Below, one piece after another: positions 45,684 to 55,070 of a DNA stretch of 64,000 nt. Positions within the stretch are counted from its first letter, which is position 1. Every line of letters begins with the position of its first letter. The DNA comes from Plantactinospora sp. KBS50. Lineage in GTDB: Bacteria > Actinomycetota > Actinomycetes > Mycobacteriales > Micromonosporaceae. The notes beneath the pieces were generated by a model. It ran no database searches and was not told the origin of the DNA. It was given only the letters and a program-made list of their open reading frames with translations. The stretch spans positions 4,592,001 to 4,656,000 of the forward strand of contig NZ_CP022961.1 of NCBI RefSeq assembly GCF_002285795.1. The letters are read 5' to 3'. The translations under genes were made by a program, and so were the position numbers.

Positions 45684-48650
45684 TCAGACCTTCGACGCGG
45701 TCCGCCGGGTGCGGCCGCCGGTCCTGGTCCGGGTGCCGGTGGAGCCGGGGACGCCGTTGGCCTTCGCCGCCCGGGCGGTGGCCTCCGGGGCACCGGCCGG
45801 GGCACCTGTCAACCCGAGGATGTGCCGCAGGTACTGCCCGGTGTGGCTCTCCGGCACCTCGGCCACCTCCTCGGGCGTGCCGGCGGCGAGCACGGTGCCG
45901 CCCCGGTGCCCGCCCTCGGGACCCATGTCGATCAACCAGTCGGCCGTCTTGATCACGTCGAGGTTGTGCTCGATCGTGATCACGGTGTTGCCCTTGTCGA
46001 CCAGCCCCTCCAGCACGGTCAGCAGCTTGCGGATGTCCTCGAAGTGCAGGCCGGTGGTCGGCTCGTCCAGCACGTACACGGTCCGGCCGGTGGACCGCTT
46101 CTGCAGCTCGGAGGCCAGCTTGACGCGCTGCGCCTCGCCGCCGGAGAGCGTCGGGGCCGGCTGGCCCAGCCGCACGTAGCCCAGCCCCACGTCCACAAGG
46201 GTCTTGAGGTGCCGGTGGATCGCCGGGATCGGCTCGAAGAAGCCGGCGGCCTCCTCGATCGGCATCTCCAGCACGTCCGAGACGGTCTTGCCCTTGTAGT
46301 GGACCTCCAGGGTCTCCCGGTTGTACCGGGCGCCCTTGCACACCTCGCACGGGACGTACACGTCGGGGAGGAAGTTCATCTCGATCTTGATGGTGCCGTC
46401 CCCGCTGCACGCCTCGCACCGGCCGCCCTTGACGTTGAACGAGAACCGACCCGGGCCGTACCCCCGGACCTTGGCCTCGGTCGTCTCGGCGAACAGCTTG
46501 CGGACGTGGTCCCAGACCCCGGTGTAGGTGGCCGGGTTGGACCGCGGGGTGCGGCCGATCGGCGACTGGTCGACGCCCACCACCTTGTCCACCAGGTCGA
46601 GCCCGCTGACCCGGGTGTGCCGGCCGGGCACCATCCGTGCCCCGTTGATCTGGTTGGCCAGCACGGCGTGCAGGATGTCGTTGACCAGGGTCGACTTGCC
46701 CGAGCCGCTGACCCCGGTGACCGCGATCAGCTGACCGAGCGGGAAGCTGACGCTGATGTTGCGCAGGTTGTGCTCCCGCGCGCCGTGCACCACGATCTGC
46801 CGGTCCGGCGTCTGCGCCCGGCGCCGGGCCGGAGTCGGGATGGAGCGCCGGCCGGCCAGATAGGCGCCGGTCAGCGACTCGTCGTTGCCCAGCAGCTCGG
46901 CCACCGAGCCGCTGTGCACGATCCGGCCACCGTGCTCGCCGGCGCCCGGGCCGATGTCGACCACCCAGTCGGCGGTCCGGATGGTGTCCTCGTCGTGCTC
47001 CACCACGATCAGCGTGTTGCCCAGCCCCTTGAGCCGGACCAGCGTCTCGATCAGGCGGTGGTTGTCCCGCTGGTGCAGGCCGATGGACGGCTCGTCCAGC
47101 ACGTAGAGCACGCCGACCAGCCCCGAGCCGATCTGGGTGGCCAGCCGGATCCGCTGCGCCTCGCCGCCGGAGAGCGTGCCGGCGGGCCGGTCCAGCGAGA
47201 GGTAGTCCAGACCCACGTCGACCAGGAAGCGCAGCCGGGCGTTGATCTCCTTGAGCACCCGCTCGGCGATCAGCTTCTGCCGGTCGGTGAGGGTCATCGC
47301 GGCCAGCAGCTCGGCGCACTCCCCCACCGACAGCGCGCACACCTCGGCGATGCTGCGGCCCGCGAGGGTCACCGCCAGCACCTCCGGCTTGAGCCGGGCA
47401 CCGCCGCAGGACGCGCACGGCACGTCCCGCATGTAGCCCTCGTACTTGTCCCGGGACCAGTCCGACTCGGTGTCCGAGTGCCGGCGCTCGATCCACTGCA
47501 CCACGCCCTCGAAGCCGGTGTAGTAGGACCGCTCCCGGCCGTACTTGTTGCGGTAGCGGACGTGCACCTGGTCGCCGGAGCCGTGCAGGATCGTCTTCTG
47601 CGCCCGGGACGGCAGCTTGCGCCACGGGGTGTCGAGGTCGAAGTGCTCCGACTCGCCGAGCGCCTCCAGCAGGCGCAGGAAGTATTCCAGGGTGTGCCCG
47701 CCGGACCACGGCTGGATCGCACCGTCCCGCAGCGTGCGCTCCGGGTCCGGTACCAGCAGCTCGGGGTCGACCTCCTTCTTGGTGCCCAGGCCGGTGCACT
47801 CCGGGCAGGCGCCGTAGGGCGCGTTGAACGAGAAGACCCGCGGTTCCAGGTCCTCGATCGCGAGGGGGTGGTCGTTCGGGCAGGCCAGGTGCTCGGAGTA
47901 GCGCCGCTCGCGCTGCGGGTCGTCCTCGGCCAGGTCGACGAAGTCGAGCAGGACCAGGCCGCCGGAGAGCGCCAGCGCGGACTCGACCGAGTCGGTGAGC
48001 CGCTGCTTGGCGCTGGCCTTGACGGTCAGCCGGTCGACCACCACCTCGATGGTGTGCTTCTCCTGCTTCTTCAGCTTGGGCGGCTCGGTCAGCGGGTGCA
48101 CCACGCCGTCCACCCGGGCCCGCGCGTAGCCCTTGGCCTGCAACTCGGCGAAGAGATCGACGTACTCGCCCTTGCGGCCGCGGATCACCGGCGCCAGCAC
48201 CATGAACCGGGTGCCCTCGGCCATCGCGAGGACCCGGTCGACGATCTGCTGCGGGCTCTGCCGGGAGATCCGCTCGCCGCAGACCGGGCAGTGCGGCTCC
48301 CCGACCCGGGCGAACAGCAGCCGCAGGTAGTCGTAGACCTCGGTGATCGTGCCCACCGTCGAGCGCGGGTTGCGCGAGGTCGACTTCTGGTCGATGGAGA
48401 CCGCCGGGCTCAGCCCCTCGATGAAGTCGACGTCGGGCTTGTCCATCTGACCGAGGAACTGCCGGGCGTACGAGGACAGCGACTCCACGTACCGGCGCTG
48501 GCCCTCCGCGAAGATCGTGTCGAAGGCCAGGCTCGACTTCCCGGATCCGGACAGACCGGTGAACACGATGAGCGCGTCCCGGGGAAGGTCGAGGCTCACA
48601 TCGCGCAGGTTGTGCTCACGCGCGCCACGGATGATCAGTCGGTCGACCAC
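45684..48650 (-). CDS. uvrA: Excinuclease ABC subunit UvrA
   Basis: DNA damage-recognition ATPase of nucleotide excision repair. The 988-residue protein carries two ABC ATPase modules (Walker [14 protein letters not shown] and [16 protein letters not shown] signatures [12 protein letters not shown] and [12 protein letters not shown]). It has zinc-binding cysteine pairs, including the C-terminal-module [19 protein letters not shown]...CEVCKG. The GTG at 48650 gives the family N-terminus [15 protein letters not shown]. Sequence upstream in frame has no support. The C-terminal 40 residues are a basic Arg/Thr/Gly tail. Confidence 0.97.
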   Translation of the reverse strand: MVDRLIIRGAREHNLRDVSLDLPRDALIVFTGLSGSGKSSLAFDTIFAEGQRRYVESLSSYARQFLGQMDKPDVDFIEGLSPAVSIDQKSTSRNPRSTVGTITEVYDYLRLLFARVGEPHCPVCGERISRQSPQQIVDRVLAMAEGTRFMVLAPVIRGRKGEYVDLFAELQAKGYARARVDGVVHPLTEPPKLKKQEKHTIEVVVDRLTVKASAKQRLTDSVESALALSGGLVLLDFVDLAEDDPQRERRYSEHLACPNDHPLAIEDLEPRVFSFNAPYGACPECTGLGTKKEVDPELLVPDPERTLRDGAIQPWSGGHTLEYFLRLLEALGESEHFDLDTPWRKLPSRAQKTILHGSGDQVHVRYRNKYGRERSYYTGFEGVVQWIERRHSDTESDWSRDKYEGYMRDVPCASCGGARLKPEVLAVTLAGRSIAEVCALSVGECAELLAAMTLTDRQKLIAERVLKEINARLRFLVDVGLDYLSLDRPAGTLSGGEAQRIRLATQIGSGLVGVLYVLDEPSIGLHQRDNHRLIETLVRLKGLGNTLIVVEHDEDTIRTADWVVDIGPGAGEHGGRIVHSGSVAELLGNDESLTGAYLAGRRSIPTPARRRAQTPDRQIVVHGAREHNLRNISVSFPLGQLIAVTGVSGSGKSTLVNDILHAVLANQINGARMVPGRHTRVSGLDLVDKVVGVDQSPIGRTPRSNPATYTGVWDHVRKLFAETTEAKVRGYGPGRFSFNVKGGRCEACSGDGTIKIEMNFLPDVYVPCEVCKGARYNRETLEVHYKGKTVSDVLEMPIEEAAGFFEPIPAIHRHLKTLVDVGLGYVRLGQPAPTLSGGEAQRVKLASELQKRSTGRTVYVLDEPTTGLHFEDIRKLLTVLEGLVDKGNTVITIEHNLDVIKTADWLIDMGPEGGHRGGTVLAAGTPEEVAEVPESHTGQYLRHILGLTGAPAGAPEATARAAKANGVPGSTGTRTRTGGRTRRTASKV

Positions 48651-48819
48651 GGTAAGGAAGCTCCCGGGAGAAGAATGTGCGAATCTGTCCGAATATTGCC
48701 TGGCGTGCGGAAGCGCCTCGGCAACTCTAGCCCCGGGGTACGACACTTTCCCCGACCCGCACATTCCCCCAGCTCACACCGGCCCCGCTCGGCGACCGCC
48801 CGGGTCCCGCCACCCCGTT

Positions 48820-49878
48820 TCAGGGCCGGGCGTAGCCGCGATCCCGGCGCTGCCGGCGCCACCCGGCGCGCCGCGCCGCCAACCGGGCGTCCCGGCGGTC
48901 GGTCTCCACCGCCACCTCCCGGTTCAGCCGCTGCCAGCTCTCCCACCGCCGGGGCGGCAGCTCGCCGGACTCCAGCGCGGCCCGGACCGCGCAGCCCGGT
49001 TCCGCCTCGTGCCGGCAGTCCCCGAACCGGCAGGCCGCGACCAGCTCCGCGATCTCGGCGAACGCCCTGGCCAGCCCGTCGCCCGCGGCCTGCAGCCCGA
49101 CGGCCCGGATGCCCGGGGTGTCCAGCACGGCGCCGCCGCCCGGCACCGGGATCAACGCCCGGTACGTGGTGGTGTGCCGCCCCTTGCCGTCGACCCGGCG
49201 GATCGTCTGGGTGGCCATCGCGGTGCCCCCGACCAGGCCGTTGACCACCGAGGACTTCCCGGCCCCGGAGGGCCCGAGCAGGCCGAGCGTCCGGCCGGCG
49301 GCCACGAACGGGCGCAGCGCGTCCAGCCCGCCGGGCCGCTGCGCGCTGACCGGCAGCACCGCCACCCGCGGCGCCACCTCGGCGATCTGGGCGGCCACCG
49401 CCGCCGGATCCGCCGCCAGGTCACACTTGGTCAGCACCACCAGGGGCTGCGCGCCGGACTCCCAGGCCAACGCGAGCAGCCGCTCGATCCGGCCCACGTC
49501 CGGCTCCGGATGGACCGGCTCCACCACGGCCGCCGTGTCCACGTTCGCCGCGAGCACCTGGCCGGTGGAATCCTTGCCGGCCGTCCGCCGGATCACCGCG
49601 GTCGAGCGCGGCAGCAGCTTCTCCGCGGTCACCCGGCCGTCCGGCCAGTCGCGGACCAGCACCCAGTCGCCGGCGCACGGGAGTTCGGCCGGATCGGCGG
49701 CCGCGGCCGCGAGCACCGCGCCGGCCAGGCTGGCCCGGACCGGGCCATCGGCGCAGAGCGTGGTCAGTACGCCGCGGTCGGCCCGGACGACCCGGCCCGG
49801 TCGCAACCGTGCCCCGCATCGCGCGGCACGCTCAGCCAGCGCCGGGCTCCAGCCCAGCGCATAGAGATCGACGGTCAT
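48820..49878 (-). CDS. rsgA: Ribosome small-subunit-dependent GTPase A
   Basis: Circularly permuted GTPase assisting late 30S ribosome maturation. The 352 residues show an N-terminal OB-like domain, the permuted G motifs (G4-like VLTKCDLAAD, then G1 GPSGAGKSSVVNGLVG, G3 DTPG) and the C-terminal zinc motif CRFGDCRHEAEPGC. ATG 49878 has AAGGG upstream. A TACCGT -10 and a 12-bp palindrome lie about 90 bases upstream, implying a leader of roughly 95 bases. Confidence 0.94.
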   Translation of the reverse strand: MTVDLYALGWSPALAERAARCGARLRPGRVVRADRGVLTTLCADGPVRASLAGAVLAAAAADPAELPCAGDWVLVRDWPDGRVTAEKLLPRSTAVIRRTAGKDSTGQVLAANVDTAAVVEPVHPEPDVGRIERLLALAWESGAQPLVVLTKCDLAADPAAVAAQIAEVAPRVAVLPVSAQRPGGLDALRPFVAAGRTLGLLGPSGAGKSSVVNGLVGGTAMATQTIRRVDGKGRHTTTYRALIPVPGGGAVLDTPGIRAVGLQAAGDGLARAFAEIAELVAACRFGDCRHEAEPGCAVRAALESGELPPRRWESWQRLNREVAVETDRRDARLAARRAGWRRQRRDRGYARP

Positions 49879-49965
49879 GTCAGCCCTTCGTCGACGGTGG
49901 GGAGACGGGGAGATGCCGCGCGTGCACGGTGGCCGGCATGTCCCACCTCCCTTCCACGGATCCGG

Positions 49966-49977
49966 GTGACGCGTCAC
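49966..49977. promoter_or_regulatory. 12-bp palindrome at the rsgA start site
   Basis: GTGACGCGTCAC is perfectly palindromic and sits where transcription from the rsgA -10 (TACCGT, minus strand 49987-49982) should begin. It is a candidate operator; the regulator is unknown. Confidence 0.4.
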
Positions 49978-50061
49978 GTTGACGGTAGGCGCCGGGTCGC
50001 GCCGATCGAAAGCGATTTCCGGTACGGCGGCGGTAACGATCACCGCCTAGGGTGTTCAGGC

Positions 50062-50778
50062 GTGACCGTTGATCCGCTGCTGCTGATGCCCGAGGTCGAC
50101 CGGGCCACCGAACGACTCCTGCGCACCGCCGACCGGCTGGACGACGCCGCGGCGCGCGGTCCGTCGCTGCTGCCCGGCTGGACCCGCGGACACGTGCTGA
50201 CGCACCTCGCCCGCCAGGCCGACGCGCAGGTCAACCTGCTCACCTCGGCGCGTACCGGCGAGGTCATCCCGGCGTACCGGGACGAACAGGCCCGGGCGAC
50301 GGACATCGCGGCGGGCGCGGACCGCTCTCCCGCGGACCTGGCCGCCGACCTGCGGGCCGCGGCCGCGCGGCTGGTGGACGCCTGCGCGGCGATGCCGCCG
50401 CAGGCGTGGTCCGCGCAGGTCATCGGGCGGCGCGGCCCCCAACCGGCCGCCACCGTGCTGTGGGGCCGGCTGCGGGAGGTGGAGGTGCACCACGTCGACC
50501 TCGCCGCCGGGTACGCGCCGATCGACTGGCCGGCGGCGTTCGCGCACCGGCTGCTGCACGAGGTGACCGCCGACCTGGACGGGCGGCCCGGCCGGCCGGC
50601 GCTGGTGCTGCGGCCGTGCGAGCGGCGGCACGAGCTGACCGTCGGCGAGCCGGAGGGCGCGCCCACCGTGTCGGGACCCGCGTACGCCATCGCCGCGTGG
50701 CTGACCGGTCGCGGCGACGGCGATGGGCTTACGGTGAGCCCGGACGGACCCCTGCCGACCCCACCCGAATGGATCTAG
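50062..50778 (+). CDS. Maleylpyruvate isomerase family / DinB-type mycothiol-dependent protein
   Basis: 238-residue protein of the DinB/MDMPI superfamily. Metal-ligand motifs are GWTRGHVLTHLARQ near residue 45 and LREVEVHHVDLAAGY near residue 145. The C-terminal domain matches the MDMPI C-terminal module. In relatives these enzymes use mycothiol for isomerisation or transferase reactions; the substrate here is unknown. GTG 50062 has TAGGGT eight bases upstream, a leaderless arrangement. A metallo-beta-lactamase-fold gene follows after 8 bases, a pairing that suggests thiol-adduct metabolism. Confidence 0.85.
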   Translation: MTVDPLLLMPEVDRATERLLRTADRLDDAAARGPSLLPGWTRGHVLTHLARQADAQVNLLTSARTGEVIPAYRDEQARATDIAAGADRSPADLAADLRAAAARLVDACAAMPPQAWSAQVIGRRGPQPAATVLWGRLREVEVHHVDLAAGYAPIDWPAAFAHRLLHEVTADLDGRPGRPALVLRPCERRHELTVGEPEGAPTVSGPAYAIAAWLTGRGDGDGLTVSPDGPLPTPPEWI

Positions 50779-50786
50779 AGATACCG

Positions 50787-51440
50787 ATGACCTACACCGG
50801 AGACGTCACCACCGGCGGCCCGACCGACGTACGCGAGCTGCCCGACCTCACCATCACCAAGGTGTCGGTGGGTCCGATGGACAACAACGCCTACCTGCTG
50901 CGCTGCCGGTCCACCGGCGAGCAGTTGCTGATCGACGCGGCCAACGAGGCGCCGCGGCTGCTGGAACTGGCCGGCACCGGCGGCCTGGCCACCGTGGTCA
51001 CCACGCACCGGCACATGGACCACTGGGTCGCACTGGAGGAGACGGTCGCCGACACCGGTGCCCGCTCGGTGGCCCACGTCGACGACGCCGAGGGGCTGCC
51101 CATCCCGTCCGACACGGTGACCGACGGCGAGACGGTACGCGTCGGCGACTGCGCCCTGGAGGTGATCCACCTCGTCGGGCACACCCCGGGTTCGATCGCG
51201 CTGCTGTACCGGGACCCCACCGGCGAACCGCACCTTTTCACGGGGGACTCCCTCTTTCCGGGCGGGGTGGGAAACACCCACCAGGACGCCGCCGCGTTCG
51301 CCAGCCTGATCGACGACGTCGAACACAAGCTGTTCGACCGGCTGCCCGACGGCACCTGGGTCTACCCGGGCCACGGCCGGGACACCACGCTCGGTGCCGA
51401 GCGTCCCGCCCTGCCCGACTGGCGAGCCCGCGGCTGGTGA
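50787..51440 (+). CDS. Metallo-beta-lactamase-fold hydrolase (glyoxalase II-like)
   Basis: 217-residue MBL-fold protein with the zinc-binding motif THRHMDHW near residue 73. Further ligands are LVGHTPGSI, FTGDSLFPGG and the C-terminal YPGHGRDT. Size and motif spacing fit the glyoxalase II/persulfide-hydrolase-like group of thioester hydrolases. It is co-transcribed with the upstream MDMPI-type gene. In a mycothiol organism the natural substrate could be an S-acyl mycothiol, but this is inference. Confidence 0.88.
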   Translation: MTYTGDVTTGGPTDVRELPDLTITKVSVGPMDNNAYLLRCRSTGEQLLIDAANEAPRLLELAGTGGLATVVTTHRHMDHWVALEETVADTGARSVAHVDDAEGLPIPSDTVTDGETVRVGDCALEVIHLVGHTPGSIALLYRDPTGEPHLFTGDSLFPGGVGNTHQDAAAFASLIDDVEHKLFDRLPDGTWVYPGHGRDTTLGAERPALPDWRARGW

Positions 51441-51567
51441 GTCGGACCGTCCAGCCGCCCACCTGACCGCCGGCCGGTTGACCGGACGACTTGCGGCCGG
51501 ACGACCACTGATCATCGGAAGGCGCACGATTCCGCTGGTCGAGACGGGTACGGCTAGGGTTCACCGG

Positions 51568-52191
51568 GTGAACTGGCTCGACGCGATCGGCTGGACCGGC
51601 TCCGCCCTGCTGGTCTGGTCCCTGCTACAGACCCGCATCCTGCGACTGCGGGCGCTCAACCTGGTCGGCTGCCTGGTGCTGATCGGGTTCAACGCCGCCC
51701 TGGCCGTCTGGCCGATGGTGGGGCTGAACATCGTCCTCGCCGTGATCAACATCTGGTACCTGGTGCGGATGCTGGCCACCCGGCACGACGAGCGGACGTA
51801 CCAGGTGGCCGAGGTGGGCACCGCCGACGACTTCCTCGGGCACGTGCTGCGGGTGCACGCCGCCGACATCGACCGGTTCAACCCGGGTTTCGCCTGGTCG
51901 GCCTCCCCTGGCCGGTCGGCCTTCCTGGTCCTGCGCGGCGACGAGATCGTGGGCGTGGTGCTGGTCCGCGACGCCGGTGACGAGGTGGCGCAGATCGAGC
52001 TGGACTACGTGACGCCCCGTTTCCGGGACCTCACCCCGGGCGAGTTCGTCTACCGGCGCAGCCCGCTGTTCACCGAGCGCGGCTTCCGCCGGGTGGTCAC
52101 TCCGCCGGGCATGGTCGCTCCGTACTACGACCGGCTCGGGTTCCGCCGGACCGGCCGGTCGTACGTGCTCGACCTGCCCGGCGCCGCCTGA
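51568..52191 (+). CDS. Membrane-anchored GNAT-like protein, 207 aa
   Basis: The N-terminal 70 residues form two to three membrane helices (WLDAIGWTGSALLVWSLLQ; LVGCLVLIGFNAALAVW; MVGLNIVLAVINIWYLV), reminiscent of YgjV/PnuC-like small membrane modules. The cytoplasmic C-terminal half looks like an acetyltransferase-type sheet with AFLVLRGDEIVGVVLVRDAG and PYYDRLGFRRTG. No classical acetyl-CoA loop is evident. GTG 51568 has TAGGGT seven bases upstream (leaderless). I am not aware of a function for this arrangement. Confidence 0.75.
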   Translation: MNWLDAIGWTGSALLVWSLLQTRILRLRALNLVGCLVLIGFNAALAVWPMVGLNIVLAVINIWYLVRMLATRHDERTYQVAEVGTADDFLGHVLRVHAADIDRFNPGFAWSASPGRSAFLVLRGDEIVGVVLVRDAGDEVAQIELDYVTPRFRDLTPGEFVYRRSPLFTERGFRRVVTPPGMVAPYYDRLGFRRTGRSYVLDLPGAA

Positions 52192-52324
52192 ACTCCGGAC
52201 GCCGCGCCGGCCGGGCCACCTTCGGCGATCTCCCGGCGCAGCGCCGGGCGCCGGGCCGGCGCGGGCGCAACATCTCTTGTGCAACTACGGTTCGCCTTGC
52301 TCGTTTCCGCTCCTGGCGGACAGG

Positions 52325-52341
52325 TTCTGCCGGCGGCAGAA
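52325..52341. promoter_or_regulatory. Inverted repeat upstream of the SDR gene
   Basis: TTCTGCC-GGC-GGCAGAA, 7-bp perfect arms, centred about 40 bases upstream of the TAGCGT -10 (52371-52376) of the SDR gene. It is a candidate binding site for a dimeric regulator. Confidence 0.4.
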
Positions 52342-52382
52342 GCTCCTTCCGGCCCGACCGGCCGGCCGCCTAGCGTCGGCGC

Positions 52383-53435
52383 ATGACGAAGACAGCACTG
52401 GTCATCGGCGCGACCGGGCAGGTGGGGCGGGCCACCGTCGCGGCGCTGGTCGAGGACGGCTGGCGGGTCCGGGCCGCCGCCAGAGGCGAACGGGGGGCGG
52501 CGGACCGGGCCCGGGACGGTGCGATCGAACCGGTACGCCTGGACCGCGCCGACGACGCCGCGCTGGCCGCCGCCGTCGGCGCCGGCTGCGACCTGGTCGT
52601 CGACATGGTCGCGTACGGGCGGCGGCACGCAGACCAGTTGCTCGGGCTGGCCGACCGGATCGGCTCGGCCGTCGTGCTCTCCAGCGCCGCCGTCTACGCC
52701 GACGACGACGGGCACCCGTTCGGCGCGGAGCGGGCCAGGTTCCCCGTACCGATCGGCGAGCGGCAGCGCACGGTGCCCGGCGGCACCGACGACCTCGGCG
52801 CCGAGGACTACGCCGCGGGCAAGGTCGACCTGGAGCGGCGGCTGCTCGACGCCGGCGACCGGCTGCCGTGCACCCTGCTGCGGGCCGGCGCGATCCACGG
52901 CCCGCACACGGTGTTCCCGCGCGAGTGGTACTTCATCAAGCGCGCCCTGGACCGCCGGCCGGTGCGGATCCTCTGCCATGCCGGCGCCAGCCGGTTCCAG
53001 CCGATCGGCACGGCGAACCTGGCGGAACTGATCCGGCTCGCGGCGGCCCGACCGGGATCCCGGGTGCTCAACGCGGGCGACCCCGACGCGCCCACCGTAC
53101 GGGAGATCGGCGCGACCATCGCGGACCTGCTCGACGATCCGGCCGAGGAGATCCTCGTCGACGGGCCGTCGCCGGCACCGCCGGTCGGCGAGACGCCCTG
53201 GTCGGTCCCCGCGCCGGTGGTGCTGGACATGACGGCCGCCGCACGGGAACTCGGCTACCGTCCCCGGACCGACTACGCCGGCGCGCTGCCCGGGACGATC
53301 GAGTGGCTGCTGCGGACGGTTCGGGAACGCGACTGGCGTACCGCGTTCCCGGGCATGACGGCCGACTCCGGCACCGACTTCTTCGACTACCCCGCCGAGG
53401 ATGCCTGGCTGGCCGGGCCCCGCCGGCCGGCCTGA
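52383..53435 (+). CDS. NAD(P)-dependent epimerase/reductase (extended SDR family)
   Basis: 350-residue SDR with the nucleotide-binding loop ALVIGATGQVGRA at the N-terminus, VVLSSAAVYADDDG (catalytic Ser region) and DYAAGKVDLE, a Y-x-x-x-K motif. A C-terminal substrate-binding part follows, with FQPIGTANLAELI. Close families include NAD-dependent epimerase/dehydratases and isoflavone-reductase-like proteins. The substrate is unknown. ATG 52383 has TAGCGT six bases upstream (leaderless). It ends at a strong terminator. Confidence 0.85.
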   Translation: MTKTALVIGATGQVGRATVAALVEDGWRVRAAARGERGAADRARDGAIEPVRLDRADDAALAAAVGAGCDLVVDMVAYGRRHADQLLGLADRIGSAVVLSSAAVYADDDGHPFGAERARFPVPIGERQRTVPGGTDDLGAEDYAAGKVDLERRLLDAGDRLPCTLLRAGAIHGPHTVFPREWYFIKRALDRRPVRILCHAGASRFQPIGTANLAELIRLAAARPGSRVLNAGDPDAPTVREIGATIADLLDDPAEEILVDGPSPAPPVGETPWSVPAPVVLDMTAAARELGYRPRTDYAGALPGTIEWLLRTVRERDWRTAFPGMTADSGTDFFDYPAEDAWLAGPRRPA

Positions 53436-53473
53436 CCCGGGCGGCGGATCCGCCGGTGGGTCCGCCGGTGGGC

Positions 53474-53506
53474 CGAGCCGGGCCGGCGGTCCGCCGGCCC
53501 GGCTCG
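53474..53506. terminator. Terminator between SDR gene and holin-like gene
   Basis: A near-perfect 16-base inverted repeat (CGAGCCGGGCCGGCGG / CCGCCGGCCCGGCTCG) around a single T, giving a stem of about 13 bp with a 7-base loop. It lies between convergent genes. Confidence 0.8.
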
Positions 53507-53507
53507 T

Positions 53508-53559
53508 GGGTTCAGCCGGTGGGTTCAGCCGGTGGGTTCACCGGCGGGTTCAGTCGGCG
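53508..53559. repeat. 13-bp tandem repeats after the SDR terminator
   Basis: About four copies of GGGTTCAGCCGGT (the third and fourth diverged), running into the stop codon of the holin-like gene. Confidence 0.7.
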
Positions 53560-53852
53560 GCGAGCGGGTCGGTGGCCGGGCGGTCGGCGGCCGGTTCGGC
53601 GGCGGTCCCGTCCTCGCCGGACCGGGGGCGGACGATCGACGCGGCCCGCGGGGAGTGCCGCGCCAGCCAACCCCCGATGAACGTGCAGAGTCCGGTCACC
53701 ACCAGGCCGATCACCCCGACCAGCGGCAGCGGGACCTCACCGCCGGCGAAGAAGAGCTGCCCGACCAGCCAGATCACGAACGGGGTCAGCACACCGGCCG
53801 AGCCCGCGCCGGCCGCGGTGGCGGCCTTCACCTTCGTTTCGATGGGACGCAT
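53550..53852 (-). CDS. Holin-like small membrane protein, 100 aa
   Basis: Two predicted membrane helices (about residues 22-37, FVIWLVGQLFF region, and 43-62, LVGVIGLVVTGLCTFIGG) follow a short cationic N-terminus and precede a charged, disordered C-terminal tail. This two-helix layout, its size and its place seven bases after an endolysin-like gene fit a phage holin, although holins cannot be named by sequence alone. It may instead be a domesticated export or lysis helper. It is on the minus strand downstream of the endolysin-like gene. Confidence 0.65.
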   Translation of the reverse strand: MRPIETKVKAATAAGAGSAGVLTPFVIWLVGQLFFAGGEVPLPLVGVIGLVVTGLCTFIGGWLARHSPRAASIVRPRSGEDGTAAEPAADRPATDPLAAD

Positions 53853-53859
53853 GGCGGGC

Positions 53860-54837
53860 CTACCGGGGCGGCGGGACGGCGCCGGCCGGCGCGGCGGTCG
53901 AGGACTCCGCGGTTCTGGCGGTCGCGCTCGGCGCGGCGGCGAGCCGGGCGGCCAGCTCGTCGACCACCTGCTGGGCGACGGTGGGCGGGATGGCCGCGGC
54001 GATCTCCTCGGGCGACAGGCCGGCCAGTACGCCCTCGACGATGGCCTGGGCCGTGGGGTCCCGGCCGACCAGGTCGTTCACCTTGGCCACCAGGTCCGGG
54101 TACGACTTGGCCATCGCCGCCAGGAGCTGTGCCGGCGAGCCGTCGGCCGGCGGCCCGACCGTCTCGCCGCCGATCGGTGTCCAGAACCAGTTGCGCAGGT
54201 TCTGCAGATCGGCAAAGACGTGCCCCACCGTACGGCCGCTCCAGCCGGTGTCGTGCAGGAGCTTGTCGGACTGTTGCATCTCAGCCTCCGGAGGTGTCGG
54301 CGGCGCGATCAGACCGATGTCGGTCAGGTATCGCGTATAAAGTGGACGAAGATCCCGGTTGGCCTTTGTGGCGTCCCGGAAGTAGCTGAAGTGGGTGTGC
54401 CACAGGTGCGACGAGTCGCCCGTGGTGCGTTTGCCGAGCCGGTCCCAGCGGCGCACGGTCTTGCCGTCCGGCGAATAGATGATCTCCCTGAGATCGGCGG
54501 TGTCCGCCGTGTTCGCCCGGCACTGGGTGACGCACCAGGTGGAGAAGGTCCGCAGGTTGTGCAGACCGCTGGCGGTTCTGATCTCGAACCACCCGACGTC
54601 CAGTGCCGATGCGTAGATCGTGAGTCCGGACCGGTCGCGTGGGGACTCCACCACGGAGTAGTCGTTGGTGACCACCCGGTCTGATCCACAGTGGTAGCCA
54701 CCCTTGTGGGACGGATCGCCGACAATGCCGACCTCGGCCGGATCAAGGTCGGAATCCACCGTTGTCCCGGGATGCACATCGAGATACTCAAGCAACAAAC
54801 TACGTACGGTCATCAAATTGGCTGGTGCCTGCGTCAT
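53860..54837 (-). CDS. Endolysin-like zinc peptidase (M15-type, actinophage lysin-like)
   Basis: 325 residues. The N-terminal 165 carry a zinc peptidase pattern: DPSHKGGYHCG (His49), YASALD (Asp80) and SSHLWHTHFSYF (His147/149), the H...D...HxH order of M15 D-Ala-D-Ala-type peptidases. Phage- or phage-derived lysins of actinomycetes have the same blocks. The C-terminal part (LLHDTGWSGRTVGHVFADLQNLRNWFW, then helical) resembles a wall-binding or coiled region. ATG 54837 has GGGGAGG five bases upstream. Codon and base composition, particularly upstream, is more A/T-rich than neighbours, consistent with phage origin. No capsid, integrase or terminase genes are present. Confidence 0.75.
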   Translation of the reverse strand: MTQAPANLMTVRSLLLEYLDVHPGTTVDSDLDPAEVGIVGDPSHKGGYHCGSDRVVTNDYSVVESPRDRSGLTIYASALDVGWFEIRTASGLHNLRTFSTWCVTQCRANTADTADLREIIYSPDGKTVRRWDRLGKRTTGDSSHLWHTHFSYFRDATKANRDLRPLYTRYLTDIGLIAPPTPPEAEMQQSDKLLHDTGWSGRTVGHVFADLQNLRNWFWTPIGGETVGPPADGSPAQLLAAMAKSYPDLVAKVNDLVGRDPTAQAIVEGVLAGLSPEEIAAAIPPTVAQQVVDELAARLAAAPSATARTAESSTAAPAGAVPPPR

Positions 54838-55033
54838 GTCGCCTCCCCGCAGCCGAGCAAAGATCAGGCTGTTCGAGCGCCTTTTGCCTGGTCAAAACCT
54901 ACTACCAGCAAGTGTGGAAAGTTACTCATCTCAATTGATTGCGAGGGCCGCGAGCCGCGCCGTAACCCAGAGTGAATCTTTACTGAGCGCGACCATGCCG
55001 TTACTCAGATGCGCTTTGGGCGAAAAGTAATGA

Positions 55034-55050
55034 CTTCGTATGGCGCGAAG
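55034..55050 (-). terminator. Weak terminator after the CocE-type gene
   Basis: On the minus strand a CTTCG...CGAAG stem with a 7-base loop is followed by TCATTACTTTT. It is weak but correctly placed 20 bases after the CocE-type stop codon. Confidence 0.4.
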
Positions 55051-55070
55051 CCGCGGCCGGGCGGGCCGGT

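Noticed and set aside
44940-49244. A 1434-codon open frame opposite uvrA
   Set aside because: uvrA on the other strand has complete domains; the opposite frame encodes no recognisable domain.
53550-54837. A complete prophage
   Set aside because: Flanking genes are chromosomal and no integrase, capsid, tail or terminase gene is present.
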